Source of the DNA: a virus
Reading direction: 5' to 3' (one strand)
Virus record (IMG/VR): IMGVR_UViG_3300045996_001841
Location: 1 to 59,291 of that record
Length of the DNA stretch: 59,291 bases
In this document: in pieces, positions 1 through 6,120 of the stretch
How the letters are laid out: every line of letters starts with the position of its first letter
Position numbering within the stretch: position 1 is the stretch's first letter
Notes under the pieces: generated by a model
Told to the model about the DNA's origin: nothing
Seen by the model: only the letters and a program-made list of their open reading frames with translations
Databases searched by the model: none
Program-made: the position numbers and the translations under genes

Positions 1-127
1 GGCGGAATCAGCGCTTCGGCCGGCGCGCGGGGCGCGGTGAGCGCCTGTTTCAGGCTCTCGGACACCGGTGGCGGACCCGGGACCTGTTCGGTGCCCGCGG
101 CGACCTGTGCGACGAGCGCGGCCAGGG
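1..127. repeat. Left copy of 127-bp terminal direct repeat
   Basis: Bases 1-127 are identical to 59165-59291. This is the overlap expected when a circular or circularly permuted genome is written as a linear contig, and it falls inside the putative small terminase gene. The unique length is therefore 59,164 bp. A genuine packaged terminal repeat is possible, but a length equal to a common maximum assembly k-mer favours an assembly overlap. Confidence 0.95.
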
Positions 128-149
128 CGCTTTTCGCGCGTCCGCTCAT
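1..149 (-). CDS. Putative terminase small subunit, N-terminal part (gene crosses the contig junction)
   Basis: This is the 5' part of a gene that continues at the right end of the window, with its 3' end at 58798. Joined across the circle it gives 171 residues. The start ATG at 149 overlaps the stop of the upstream secreted-protein gene as ATGA and is preceded by an AAGGGGG-type ribosome site. The N-terminus begins MSGRAKSALAALVAQ and is followed by a Pro-rich stretch (PGPPPV). The small terminase proposal rests mainly on position, two micro-genes upstream of the large terminase. See the right-hand part for the cysteine motif. Only residues 1 to about 49 are encoded here. Confidence 0.7.
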   Translation of the reverse strand, partial: MSGRAKSALAALVAQVAAGTEQVPGPPPVSESLKQALTAPRAPAEALIP

Positions 150-544
150 TGATCGCCCCCTTCCGAGCACGACACGTCTCCCCCCGCGGTGCAGACGGGG
201 GTGGAGACGACGTAGGTCTTGTAGCCGGTCTTCGTGCCATCCTCCGAGCGCACCGCAAAGCGCACCGTGAACGACACCTGCCCGCGTCCGGGCTCAATTC
301 GGTCGAAATCCCGCGTCCAGATCCGCGCCTCGACGGCCCGGCAGCTCCCTTCCTTCTTCCCGGGCCCTTCCGGCAGGTAGTAGAGGCAGTAGTCGAGGGC
401 GTCGTCGAACCGATCCTTGTCGATGGAGGCGGTGACCCGGACCAACCGGAGCCCGATCCCGAGGGGGTTGTGGCAGCGCAGCGCAATCGGCGTCGCGCGA
501 GCCGCCAGCAACAGGACGATGAGGGTGGTGAGGGCCCGGCGCAT
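146..544 (-). CDS. Small secreted protein, function unknown
   Basis: A 132-residue protein that begins with a Sec-like signal: two Arg, then a hydrophobic run (TTLIVLLLAARA) and small residues near position 16-20. The mature part contains five cysteines (CHNP, DYCLYY, GSC, TPVC, VSC), compatible with disulfides outside the cytoplasm. No family is recognised. It is the second gene of the leftward late arm, and its stop overlaps the putative small terminase start (ATGA), so the two are probably translationally coupled. An exported product encoded directly before packaging genes is unusual. A lysis or host-surface role is possible but purely inferred. Confidence 0.75.
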   Translation of the reverse strand: MRRALTTLIVLLLAARATPIALRCHNPLGIGLRLVRVTASIDKDRFDDALDYCLYYLPEGPGKKEGSCRAVEARIWTRDFDRIEPGRGQVSFTVRFAVRSEDGTKTGYKTYVVSTPVCTAGGDVSCSEGGDQ

Positions 545-603
545 CGCTTCAGCGTGCGCCGGGTGGGGAGAAAACGCTAGTTGGAGGCTCGTTTACGGGC
601 GGT

Positions 604-1095
604 TTACCCTTGCATGTCCGTGGGGCAGTAGGGCACCGGCGGCACATACTCGGAGTGGTAAGGGTTCGACTGGTTCCAGGTCAGGCCCTCGTCCTTCATC
701 CGGATCAAGCGGTTCCGGTAGGCCGGGCTGACGAAGACCGAGGTGTCGACCGTGCCATCTTCCCGGCGGGGGAGGGATTCTACCTGCGGCGGATAAAGCG
801 CGTGCATCCACACCGCGGCGGTGTAACATTTCTCCCAACCGGCGAACTCGGGGGAGGTCGGGTCCTGGTCCGGGTCGACGCCTTCCCGCAGTGTCGGAAT
901 TTTGACATTGATGGGCTCGGGCTCAGGTTCTTGCAGGGCGGCGATGGCGTCCTTGAGCGACGAGGCCTGCTGAGCTACCCTTTCGTGCAGCGCATTCAGG
1001 TCAGAACGATACTTGTCGAGCCGGGTAAGGCGTGTTTCAACCAGGGATAGCTTGCGTTTCAACGCGCGGACCAGCTCCTTGTTACCGTAGCGCAT
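604..1095 (-). CDS. Hypothetical protein with N-terminal coiled coil, first gene of leftward arm
   Basis: A 163-residue protein. The start at 1095 is chosen because AAAGGAG lies 8 bases upstream. An upstream in-frame TTG at 1146 would sit inside the -35 box of the promoter and is rejected. Residues 1-55 are highly charged and helical with heptad-like Leu spacing (KRKLSLVETRLTRLDKY), so a coiled coil is likely. The C-terminal half is Tyr/Pro rich and shows no known fold. It is separated by 59 bp from the next leftward gene. As the first product of the leftward transcript it could act in regulation or head morphogenesis; the sequence does not decide. Confidence 0.75.
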   Translation of the reverse strand: MRYGNKELVRALKRKLSLVETRLTRLDKYRSDLNALHERVAQQASSLKDAIAALQEPEPEPINVKIPTLREGVDPDQDPTSPEFAGWEKCYTAAVWMHALYPPQVESLPRREDGTVDTSVFVSPAYRNRLIRMKDEGLTWNQSNPYHSEYVPPVPYCPTDMQG

Positions 1096-1117
1096 GTGTG
1101 TGGCTCCTTTGTGGGGT

Positions 1118-1146
1118 AGTATGGAGTCGGGAACCCGGGTTGTCAA
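1118..1146 (-). promoter_or_regulatory. Sigma-70-type promoter for the leftward arm
   Basis: On the minus strand, TTGACA (1146-1141) is followed by a 17-bp spacer and CATACT (1123-1118), a perfect -35 and a 4/6 -10. Transcription would start near 1111 and reach the ATG at 1095 after a short leader carrying AAAGGAG. It is the only strong leftward promoter seen in the control region and could serve much of the late operon. Confidence 0.7.
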
Positions 1147-1280
1147 GAGGATTCTAGGAGTCCCGCTCGTCGTCCCGTGGACCTAGCCAAGAATCGACGG
1201 GTCGGGGCCCCCCGCGAAAAGCGTTCCCGCGATTCCGGCGCCTAAGTCATTACAGGTCAGTAACATACGGGCTCGTGTTC

Positions 1281-1330
1281 CTCGAGCCTGCCACCCCTCG
1301 AGCCCTGGCCCTCGAGCCCTGGCCCTCGAG
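1281..1330. repeat. 14-bp tandem repeat centred on CTCGAG
   Basis: CTCGAG occurs at 1281, 1297, 1311 and 1325. The last three are spaced exactly 14 bp apart in the unit CCCTCGAGCCCTGG. The centre of each unit is a perfect palindrome, so the array offers regularly phased dimer-binding sites. A further CTCGAG lies at 1397. Confidence 0.85.
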
Positions 1331-1631
1331 GCGGGCCTATGTGCTGCGCTGTCAGTGGGTTAGAGGGAAAGGAGCGGACTACCTTGAGGTAAGGGCCTCG
1401 AGCAGGTTTTCGCCAAGGTGCCTATTTCCTTAGGCGAAACACGCGCGATTTCCTTAGGAAAAACCCCTTGTGTCTGATAATGGCTGTTATGTTAACTTGA
1501 TTTGGCCTTTAGAATCAATGACTTAGGCCCGGTGTCCTGTTATGGGGACAGGCGCGTGGATTGGTCGAGGATTCTGGCGGGGTCCACGCGCGGTCCAGTG
1601 AAGCCGGATATATGAGCAAGCGCTCAGATGT

Positions 1632-1715
1632 CGATCCACGCTAATATACGAGGTGTGGATCGGGTAATCGCCTAGATTCCAAAAGACTTAACCCGTTTGA
1701 TCCATATGATCCATA
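1632..1715. repeat. GATCCAC/GATCCATA iteron-like cluster
   Basis: An inverted repeat CGATCCAC (1632-1639) / GTGGATCG (1655-1662) flanks an A+T-rich centre. It is followed by a perfect tandem 9-bp repeat TGATCCATA (1698-1706 and 1707-1715). Related GATCCAC sequence recurs at about 1854 and inside the hairpin at 4108-4137. Clusters of short iterons beside an A+T-rich stretch are typical of operators or replication origins. The function is inferred. Confidence 0.6.
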
Positions 1716-1917
1716 CTTTTTCTATTAATAGGAGCTATGTGTATTCCAGAACCCCGGGCCCGGAGCCCTGGACCTCGCTGGCAGCAACGATTTCATTTTT
1801 CCCGTTTATGTGTCACACACGACTTAAGTCCTTATCCCTCAATCACCTATCCCGATCCACACCCCACTTTTCCGTTCATAAATCCGGTCAAAGTGGATAG
1901 AACACGTAAAAGAACGC

Positions 1918-1946
1918 TTGACACGTGCCGCGCGTCCGTTTATATT
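1918..1946 (+). promoter_or_regulatory. Consensus sigma-70 promoter for the rightward arm
   Basis: TTGACA (1918-1923), exactly 17 bp, then TATATT (1941-1946). The predicted start near 1953 lies about 35 bases before the first rightward gene. This is the strongest promoter of the control region and is the natural early promoter for host RNA polymerase. Confidence 0.88.
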
Positions 1947-1987
1947 GTCCTCACTACGGCAATTCCGCCATGTATACGGAGGCCCGA

Positions 1988-2137
1988 ATGCTTTTCACCC
2001 TCACGATCATCACGCCAAAAGGTCAGACCGTCACCTATGGTCTGACACAGACCGAGGTCAATCGCACCTTGCAGGGCTGGTTTGATTGGTTGGATCGTTG
2101 CCCGAACGTGTCGATCCGTTTCGAGGTGAGGCAATGA
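1988..2137 (+). CDS. Hypothetical protein, first rightward early gene
   Basis: A 49-residue protein starting MLFTLTIITPKGQ. The start at 1988 is chosen because GGAGG (1978-1982) sits 5 bases upstream and directly downstream of the consensus promoter. A longer in-frame start at 1925 would lie within the promoter. It is a small mixed-charge protein, with WFDWLDR in the middle, and no family is recognised. Its N-terminus resembles that of the 41-residue product at 2864 (both begin M-x-FTLT or MFTLT and carry a G...LT pattern), so the two may be distant duplicates. Its stop overlaps the next start as ATGA. Confidence 0.75.
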   Translation: MLFTLTIITPKGQTVTYGLTQTEVNRTLQGWFDWLDRCPNVSIRFEVRQ

Positions 2138-2199
2138 TCGCCTTTGTCCTCGGTTCGCTGCTCCTGTTGATCGTGGCTGTCTGCACCTGGGAGGCCTAA
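2134..2199 (+). CDS. Micro-protein with one membrane helix (21 residues)
   Basis: ATGA overlap with the preceding gene. The product is almost entirely a hydrophobic helix (IAFVLGSLLLLIVAV) ending in CTWEA. It is too short for standard gene finders, but the coupled start and the pattern of similar micro-genes elsewhere in this genome support it. A role at the inner membrane is inferred. The ribosome site for the next gene (GGAGG) lies within its last codons. Confidence 0.55.
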   Translation: MIAFVLGSLLLLIVAVCTWEA

Positions 2200-2202
2200 A
2201 TC

Positions 2203-2544
2203 ATGTTTGAAGTCATCGTCTCGAACATCGGGAACGTTTACAGCGGCACCAACAGCGATCATGCATGGGAAGTGTATCGATCCTATGTGCTCCTGAGCCA
2301 AAACCCGGATTCCGGACGCGCGTCCGGTGAAACAGTCGCACTGTTCAACGGAGAAAACCTCGAGGCAGAGCACATGACCAGCAAGCGCACTGAAGCCATC
2401 GACGAAGCCCTGACGCGAGTCCTAGACCGCATGGGCACTAAGGGTGAGACGCTTGACGAGGCCATTGAAGCCGTCTACGCCGATTACGGTGGTTTAGCAT
2501 TTGCGCGCTTGCTGAAGCGTGCGGCTCAAGGAGAACGCGCATGA
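2203..2544 (+). CDS. Hypothetical early protein
   Basis: A 113-residue acidic protein, MFEVIVSNIGNVYSGTN at the N-terminus. GGAGG lies 8 bases before the ATG. The C-terminal half is helical and rich in Ala, Glu and Arg. The short beta-rich start followed by DHAWEVYRSYV resembles small phage early proteins that fold on their own, but I recognise no family. It ends in an ATGA overlap with the zinc-finger gene that follows, so it belongs to the same early operon. Confidence 0.8.
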   Translation: MFEVIVSNIGNVYSGTNSDHAWEVYRSYVLLSQNPDSGRASGETVALFNGENLEAEHMTSKRTEAIDEALTRVLDRMGTKGETLDEAIEAVYADYGGLAFARLLKRAAQGERA

Positions 2545-2864
2545 CCAAGACAGAAGAACAAAGCTGGCAGGAAGCCCGACGACTTGAGCAGGAATACGCG
2601 CGGCAGGTCAGCGATGATCGCACGGATAAGGCGCTCGACATTTCACCGTCAGCGGTGATGGCATCGTGTGCGTTTTGCGGAGTTGATTACACTCACCAAA
2701 TCGCTACGTGCGGGACGTGCGGTCGCTCGACATGCCCAGATCATAGGGTCAACGACCACGCCTCACGCTGCAATGACTGCGCGGTAGCGTTTTACACCAT
2801 TACGCGAGAGCAGATAGCAGAGCTGCTTTCAAGTCCCGGCGCACCGTTTCAATTGGAGGAATAA
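2541..2864 (+). CDS. Small zinc-binding protein
   Basis: A 107-residue protein with an N-terminal charged helix (residues 1-35) and a Cys-rich module: CAFC at about 43-46, CGTC at about 57-60, CPDH at about 65-68, and CNDC at about 79-82. This gives two candidate zinc sites of treble-clef or B-box-like spacing. Such modules bind nucleic acid or host proteins; no specific partner can be named. The start follows AAGGAG at a slightly long spacing and overlaps the preceding stop (ATGA). Its stop overlaps the next start (TAATG). Confidence 0.8.
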   Translation: MTKTEEQSWQEARRLEQEYARQVSDDRTDKALDISPSAVMASCAFCGVDYTHQIATCGTCGRSTCPDHRVNDHASRCNDCAVAFYTITREQIAELLSSPGAPFQLEE

Positions 2865-2989
2865 TGTTCACCCTCACCTATCACCTACACGGCCGGCTGA
2901 CGATCGAAGTCCTCACCTATTCGCAGGCGCGCCTGCGAATGGCGACGCTCGACGCGCGAGGGATTCCCTCCACGTTAACCCTGAGGTAA
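2864..2989 (+). CDS. Hypothetical micro-protein (41 residues)
   Basis: Starts by TAATG overlap with the zinc-finger gene, with GGAGGAATA just upstream as a strong ribosome site. It begins MFTLTYHLHGRLTIEVLTY and is probably a small beta hairpin plus helix. It resembles the first early gene product at its N-terminus. Its stop overlaps the next start (TAATG). Function unknown. Confidence 0.65.
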   Translation: MFTLTYHLHGRLTIEVLTYSQARLRMATLDARGIPSTLTLR

Positions 2990-3228
2990 TGACAATGGCA
3001 GCAGGAATGATGCAAAAACCGGGAAGCAAGCTAGGACCGTGCAAGCAATGTAAACATAGAGACTGCCAGCAAACACGCGCGGATGCTGCGGCGTTGTGCA
3101 CGTTCTGTGACAAACCAATCGGTTATGGCGTTGGTTTCTACCGCTCGCGTGGAGCGCTTGCTCACGCACTGTGTTCTGAGGCGGCCGTCGATCGCAACGA
3201 TCCGAAGGTAACACTGTTTTTTGGTTGA
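2989..3228 (+). CDS. Small Cys-rich protein
   Basis: A 79-residue protein coupled to the preceding gene by TAATG; a second in-frame ATG at 2995 is equally usable. Cysteine pairs CKQC (about 18-21) and CTFC (about 37-40), with an additional DCQ and a late Cys, suggest one zinc-binding site. It is basic at the N-terminus. No family is recognised. It lies within a run of early proteins in which four carry Cys pairs. Confidence 0.7.
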   Translation: MTMAAGMMQKPGSKLGPCKQCKHRDCQQTRADAAALCTFCDKPIGYGVGFYRSRGALAHALCSEAAVDRNDPKVTLFFG

Positions 3229-3246
3229 TCTGAAAGGATAAGCGCC

Positions 3247-4095
3247 ATGTATACGCTGAATCGTTACCTCAAGGAAGCGCTAGACCACGGAACCCTGGAT
3301 TTTATGGGCCTGACGTTTGCCACCGACTACGCGGAACCTGGCTATACGGCCGGCGAAAAAGGCGTCGCGTTTGGCAACTGGAACGATCGAACGCGCTGGA
3401 ACCCTGAGACACAGCGATCGGAGCCTGTCAACGGGAAACTGGGCCCAAAAGGGTCCACAGTCCCCTCGAGGTTGGGCAAGGTCCTCGAGGCCGCGGGCTA
3501 TGAGATTGAATGGAGCGACGAATGGACCACGTGCGAGGACTGTAATCGCGCGATCCGCACGTCAGCGGATTCCTACGGATGGCGCGCGTCCTACGTGATG
3601 ATTGATGACTGCGCGATCGTGTGCGAGGACTGCGCAGTCAAAGATCCCGATACCCTGCTCGAGCAATACGTCAACGATCCGCATCGCGCGATGACCTTCG
3701 ATTTCGATTTCGAGGGGAACGGCTGGAAGAAATGGAACTCGGAGCGATTTGAAAACGGGTTTCACCCTGGACAGACGGACGATCCGCGCACGATTGCGAA
3801 AGAGGTTGAGGCGGACGGGTATCCGGAGTGGGTCTTCCATATTCCAGCCGTGGGGCAATTTGACATCCATTTCAACGTTTACGTGAAGGTCCGGCCAGCG
3901 CTCGAAGTGCTCGACCGCGCGATCGATCGCTTCGATCACACGGGTGAGGACCTGAACCTGGACCTGTATGGGGCGCGCGAAATCCTGGCAGCCTGCCGGG
4001 ATCATCTGGCCGGGTGCGATTACGTGAAGACCGATCGCCAACTACGCGCAGTGATCTCGGATCTGCTGTTGGACCTCGAGGCCGGCCGTCGCTGA
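3247..4095 (+). CDS. Hypothetical early protein with paired CxxC motifs
   Basis: A 282-residue protein, ribosome site AAAGGA before the ATG. Residues 1-80 are polar and mention no known motif. CEDC at about 96-99 and CEDC at about 126-129 form a likely zinc ribbon. The C-terminal third is helical and acidic (VLDRAIDRFDH). I recognise no family. Its final codons CGC TGA are already part of the conserved 65-nt hairpin element that follows, so its mRNA end and the element are linked. Confidence 0.8.
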   Translation: MYTLNRYLKEALDHGTLDFMGLTFATDYAEPGYTAGEKGVAFGNWNDRTRWNPETQRSEPVNGKLGPKGSTVPSRLGKVLEAAGYEIEWSDEWTTCEDCNRAIRTSADSYGWRASYVMIDDCAIVCEDCAVKDPDTLLEQYVNDPHRAMTFDFDFEGNGWKKWNSERFENGFHPGQTDDPRTIAKEVEADGYPEWVFHIPAVGQFDIHFNVYVKVRPALEVLDRAIDRFDHTGEDLNLDLYGAREILAACRDHLAGCDYVKTDRQLRAVISDLLLDLEAGRR

Positions 4096-4155
4096 AGTCC
4101 TTGCACACGATCCACAACCCCTCGGGGTTGTGGATCGAATGGAGGGATCAGCCCT
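4091..4155 (+). promoter_or_regulatory. Conserved hairpin element, copy 1
   Basis: A 65-nt element beginning inside the stop codon of the upstream gene. The flanks GCTGAAGTCCTTGCACA and ATGGAGGGATCAGCCCT are identical to copy 2 at 5058. Between them is a 30-nt inverted repeat (4108-4137) with a 14-bp stem and two central bases. The stem differs from copy 2 at several positions with both sides changed to keep pairing. There is no U-run, so this is not a standard terminator. It could be a processing, anti-termination or protein-binding RNA, or a DNA operator. Confidence 0.8.
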
Positions 4156-4178
4156 ACCACTGAAAGGAGCAATGCGCC

Positions 4179-4739
4179 ATGCGAACGCAACAAGATCACA
4201 AGGTCCGCGCGGTCAGCCTCGCCAACTTAGAGGCTATGTGCAATCGAGCCTCCGGCATGTGTCATCGGTTCTCCGTGTCCAAGGTGTCCCGATCGCGCGT
4301 GCACGTGGACTACTCGAACCCTGACGAATACGGGCACGAACGGCCGATTACCGCGGTCTTTCCCTGCATTCCAAACGATTTCGAGCCTGAGAACCCGATC
4401 GTCCTGATCGGCGCAATGCTGCGCACGATTGGCGGTGATGGTGATCCGGATTACGACTATCAGCAGTTCGATCCGATCGTCAGCGGGTCGGCGCTCTACC
4501 GCTCGAGGACAGACTGGCGGACCAGACAAGAGATCAGCGGCGATCGGTATCTCTGCCCCGATAACGTGGAGCGAACGGTCGATTGGAACCACTCTTACAC
4601 CGACGATCGGATGGCTGCCTTCAATGTGACGGCTGAAGTAAAGCCTCCGGATTATTGGGATCAGATTGGCGCGCGTCGCGTGTTTGTCTTCTTCCCCTGG
4701 TCGGATCTGACGCCCGTTCGCGCGGAGGTTCAATCATGA
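4179..4739 (+). CDS. Hypothetical early protein downstream of hairpin element 1
   Basis: A 186-residue protein. GAAAGGAGC precedes the ATG, directly after hairpin element 1. It is a mixed alpha/beta sequence with many aromatic residues (DPDYDYQQFDPIV, PPDYWDQ) and several Cys. No domain is recognised. It overlaps the next gene by ATGA. Because the element repeats before the second next gene, the proteins bracketed by the two copies (186 and 108 residues) may form a regulated unit. Confidence 0.78.
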   Translation: MRTQQDHKVRAVSLANLEAMCNRASGMCHRFSVSKVSRSRVHVDYSNPDEYGHERPITAVFPCIPNDFEPENPIVLIGAMLRTIGGDGDPDYDYQQFDPIVSGSALYRSRTDWRTRQEISGDRYLCPDNVERTVDWNHSYTDDRMAAFNVTAEVKPPDYWDQIGARRVFVFFPWSDLTPVRAEVQS

Positions 4740-5062
4740 CACCCCGCTTTTATCGCGCGGAGGGGCCTGTCCGATCGCTCCTGGTCCCGTGTCGGTTCGT
4801 CTGTTTTGCGAATCGTGAGATCACGACGGGGAAAGGCAAACGCACCAGGACGCGCGTGCAATGTGTCGCGTGGGAGGCCTGGAACCCCGATCCCACCCTC
4901 GAGGCCCACATGGCACGGCTGCCGGGATCGGGATCGTTCTACTGGTTGAATGCCATTCGCGTCCTGGTGGCGGCAAAGGCGGCAATGCGCGCCGATCCCA
5001 GCATTCACCAGATCAAGCTTGAAACGATTTCAGGACAGGAGATTGGCCGGTTGTATCGCTGA
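4736..5062 (+). CDS. Hypothetical early protein
   Basis: A 108-residue protein beginning MTPRFYRAEGPVRS. The start at 4736 is chosen over an upstream in-frame ATG because of the ATGA overlap and a GGAGG ribosome site 7 bases upstream. It is basic in its first half (GKGKRTRTRVQC). The second half is helical. No family is recognised. Its last codons (CGC TGA) again run into the conserved hairpin element, as for the 282-residue gene before copy 1. Confidence 0.75.
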   Translation: MTPRFYRAEGPVRSLLVPCRFVCFANREITTGKGKRTRTRVQCVAWEAWNPDPTLEAHMARLPGSGSFYWLNAIRVLVAAKAAMRADPSIHQIKLETISGQEIGRLYR

Positions 5063-5122
5063 AGTCCTTGCACACGACAGACGAGCCTCGAGGCTCGTCT
5101 GTCGAATGGAGGGATCAGCCCT
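5058..5122 (+). promoter_or_regulatory. Conserved hairpin element, copy 2
   Basis: Same length (65 nt), same flanks and same relation to an upstream CGC TGA stop as copy 1. The central 30 nt (5075-5104) are a perfect palindrome with CCTCGAGG at the centre. The stem differs from copy 1 at about six paired positions, all compensated. AAAGGAGC and an ATG follow at nearly the same distance as in copy 1. The stem also begins GACAG and ends CTGTC, the half-sites seen in the promoter 380 bp downstream. Confidence 0.8.
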
Positions 5123-5142
5123 TCGACACAAAGGAGCAGCAG

Positions 5143-5481
5143 ATGGCAAGCGAACACGAAAACCTGCACGAGTTCTACGCGGCCACGAAGGCACAGCAGC
5201 CGGCAGAGGCCTGCCGGATCGCCTACACGATCGAGCTGACTGCGGACGAATACCGCTCAGCCGAATACATGAGTGCTCGAGGGTATCTCGGCTGCGTCAC
5301 GGAGCACGCCACGGAAACCGAGGATCGGGACGATGGATCCGTGGTTCTCAAGTTCACGGAGTCCGATGCCTGGAACGTGCAGCAGGTGTGTGAAGACGAC
5401 GAGCACGCGGTGTGGAGCCTCACTACCCCGTCCACGTCCCTCGGACAGAAGTTCCAAGCGTTCCTCGATCAAATTGTCTGA
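5143..5481 (+). CDS. Hypothetical acidic early protein
   Basis: A 112-residue acidic protein beginning MASEHENLHEFYAATK. The start is chosen for its AAGGAG site 7 bases upstream. An upstream start at 5068 would lie inside the hairpin element. The sequence suggests a small alpha/beta fold (YTIELTADEYRSAEYM, then FTESDAWNV). No family is recognised. It is followed immediately by a consensus promoter, so it ends this transcription unit or is read through. Confidence 0.78.
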   Translation: MASEHENLHEFYAATKAQQPAEACRIAYTIELTADEYRSAEYMSARGYLGCVTEHATETEDRDDGSVVLKFTESDAWNVQQVCEDDEHAVWSLTTPSTSLGQKFQAFLDQIV

Positions 5482-5485
5482 GGGG

Positions 5486-5514
5486 TTGACAGAAAGCCTG
5501 TCGTTTGCTATATT
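5486..5514 (+). promoter_or_regulatory. Consensus sigma-70 promoter with overlapping inverted repeat
   Basis: TTGACA (5486-5491), a 17-bp spacer, TATATT (5509-5514), the same boxes and spacing as the promoter at 1918. An inverted repeat GACAG-AAAGC-CTGTC (5488-5502) begins in the -35 box, so a bound dimer would block the promoter. A start near 5521 leaves a leader of about 36 bases before the next ATG. Confidence 0.87.
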
Positions 5515-5556
5515 GCCTGTTAGAGACGACGGAGCAAGGCACAGCAGGAGGCCGGC

Positions 5557-5868
5557 ATGGTTGAAACACTCCCCGTGATCTTTCGCGCTGGCAAGGAACA
5601 CGGCCAGATCTGGATTACGGCCGTCTTCCCCACATTGCAGGGGACCGATGATCGGAACACGTTCACGATCTACCAGCACATAGGGCAGCATGGGGCCGGC
5701 CGCTACGAGTGGTATCGCCGGACCCGGCCGGCGCGCCCCTCGGAGTATGCGGATTTGCTCAAGGAACTGCGCGGGATCTACGAAACGCCGGGACCAGGAG
5801 ACACGCCAGCGATCCGCCTCGAGGTTCGACAGCGCATGCACGCGAGTTACCGCCGACAGCGAAGCTGA
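5557..5868 (+). CDS. Hypothetical protein under its own promoter
   Basis: A 103-residue protein, MVETLPVIFRAGKEHG at the N-terminus, with AGGAGG before the ATG. The first half predicts beta strands (QIWITAVFPTLQG), the second is a basic helix. It is the first gene after the strong promoter at 5486. No family is recognised. Being separately and strongly promoted suggests an early host-takeover or regulatory role, which is inference only. Confidence 0.78.
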   Translation: MVETLPVIFRAGKEHGQIWITAVFPTLQGTDDRNTFTIYQHIGQHGAGRYEWYRRTRPARPSEYADLLKELRGIYETPGPGDTPAIRLEVRQRMHASYRRQRS

Positions 5869-5880
5869 AAGGAGGCCGAA

Positions 5881-5903
5881 ACCCTCGAGCAGTCCTCGAG
5901 GGT
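5881..5903 (+). promoter_or_regulatory. Intergenic hairpin with two CTCGAG arms
   Basis: ACCCTCGAG (5881-5889), loop CAGTC, CTCGAGGGT (5895-5903): a perfect 9-bp stem just after the stop at 5868. Each arm carries a CTCGAG. There is no U-run, so it is more likely an RNA structure or binding site than a terminator. Confidence 0.65.
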
Positions 5904-5937
5904 CCGCACGTGAAGCGTGCGCTGATGAGGCTACACA

Positions 5938-6063
5938 ATGAAAACAGGTTACACGCGACTCAGGAAACGTGACTGGTATGTGCAGGGTGGGTTCAGCAAT
6001 CCGCGCCTCTTTCGCCGGATGCGCGGCGGCGTGTGGCACTACTACCGGCTGACCTACTACTAG
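5938..6063 (+). CDS. Small basic aromatic protein (41 residues)
   Basis: A very basic, Tyr/Trp/Arg-rich peptide (MKTGYTRLRKRDWYVQG; HYYRLTYY at the end). TGAGG precedes the ATG at suitable distance. Its composition suggests nucleic-acid or membrane binding. No family is recognised. The short stretch after it (6064-6120) holds two small hairpins (GCCGG-CAGT-CCGGC and GCCC-GAAT-GGGC) before the next ATG. Confidence 0.6.
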   Translation: MKTGYTRLRKRDWYVQGGFSNPRLFRRMRGGVWHYYRLTYY

Positions 6064-6120
6064 AGAGAGAGGGCGCAATCCCGCGCCGGCAGTCCGGCCC
6101 GAATGGGCTGAGGTGACGCC

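Larger units (their letters stand above)
1147..1917. other. Divergent control region, no convincing gene
   Basis: About 770 bp without a supportable coding region lies between the leftward and rightward promoters. It is richer in A+T than the rest, especially 1440-1520 and 1680-1740. It holds a tandem CTCGAG repeat (1281-1330), a fifth CTCGAG at 1397, a direct repeat of ATTTCCTTAGG (1424-1434 and 1448-1458), an inverted repeat GCGCGTGGA/TCCACGCGC (1552-1560, 1583-1591), a small hairpin TGAGC-AAGC-GCTCA near 1612-1626, and GATCCAC/GATCCATA sites. This density of repeats at the divergence point suggests operators and possibly a replication origin. Short open frames here (for example from 1697 or 1737) lack coding character. 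Confidence 0.7.

Noticed and set aside
1-127. Packaged direct terminal repeat or transposon end
   Set aside because: 127 bp equals a common assembler k-mer, and joining the copies restores one gene, so an assembly overlap of a circular map is simpler. A true terminal repeat cannot be excluded without read data.
604-1146. Longer 180-residue form of the first leftward gene (TTG 1146)
   Set aside because: The TTG is the -35 box of the promoter and lies upstream of the transcription start; ATG 1095 has a good ribosome site.
1281-1330. CRISPR-like array
   Set aside because: Units are 14 bp, contiguous and without unique spacers; it is a simple tandem repeat.
1697-2045. Short plus-strand frames in the control region (from 1697 and 1737)
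   Set aside because: They cross the consensus promoter at 1918 and the first real gene, and their predicted peptides are Pro/Arg/Ser-rich without conserved features; AGGAG before 1737 is too close to the ATG.
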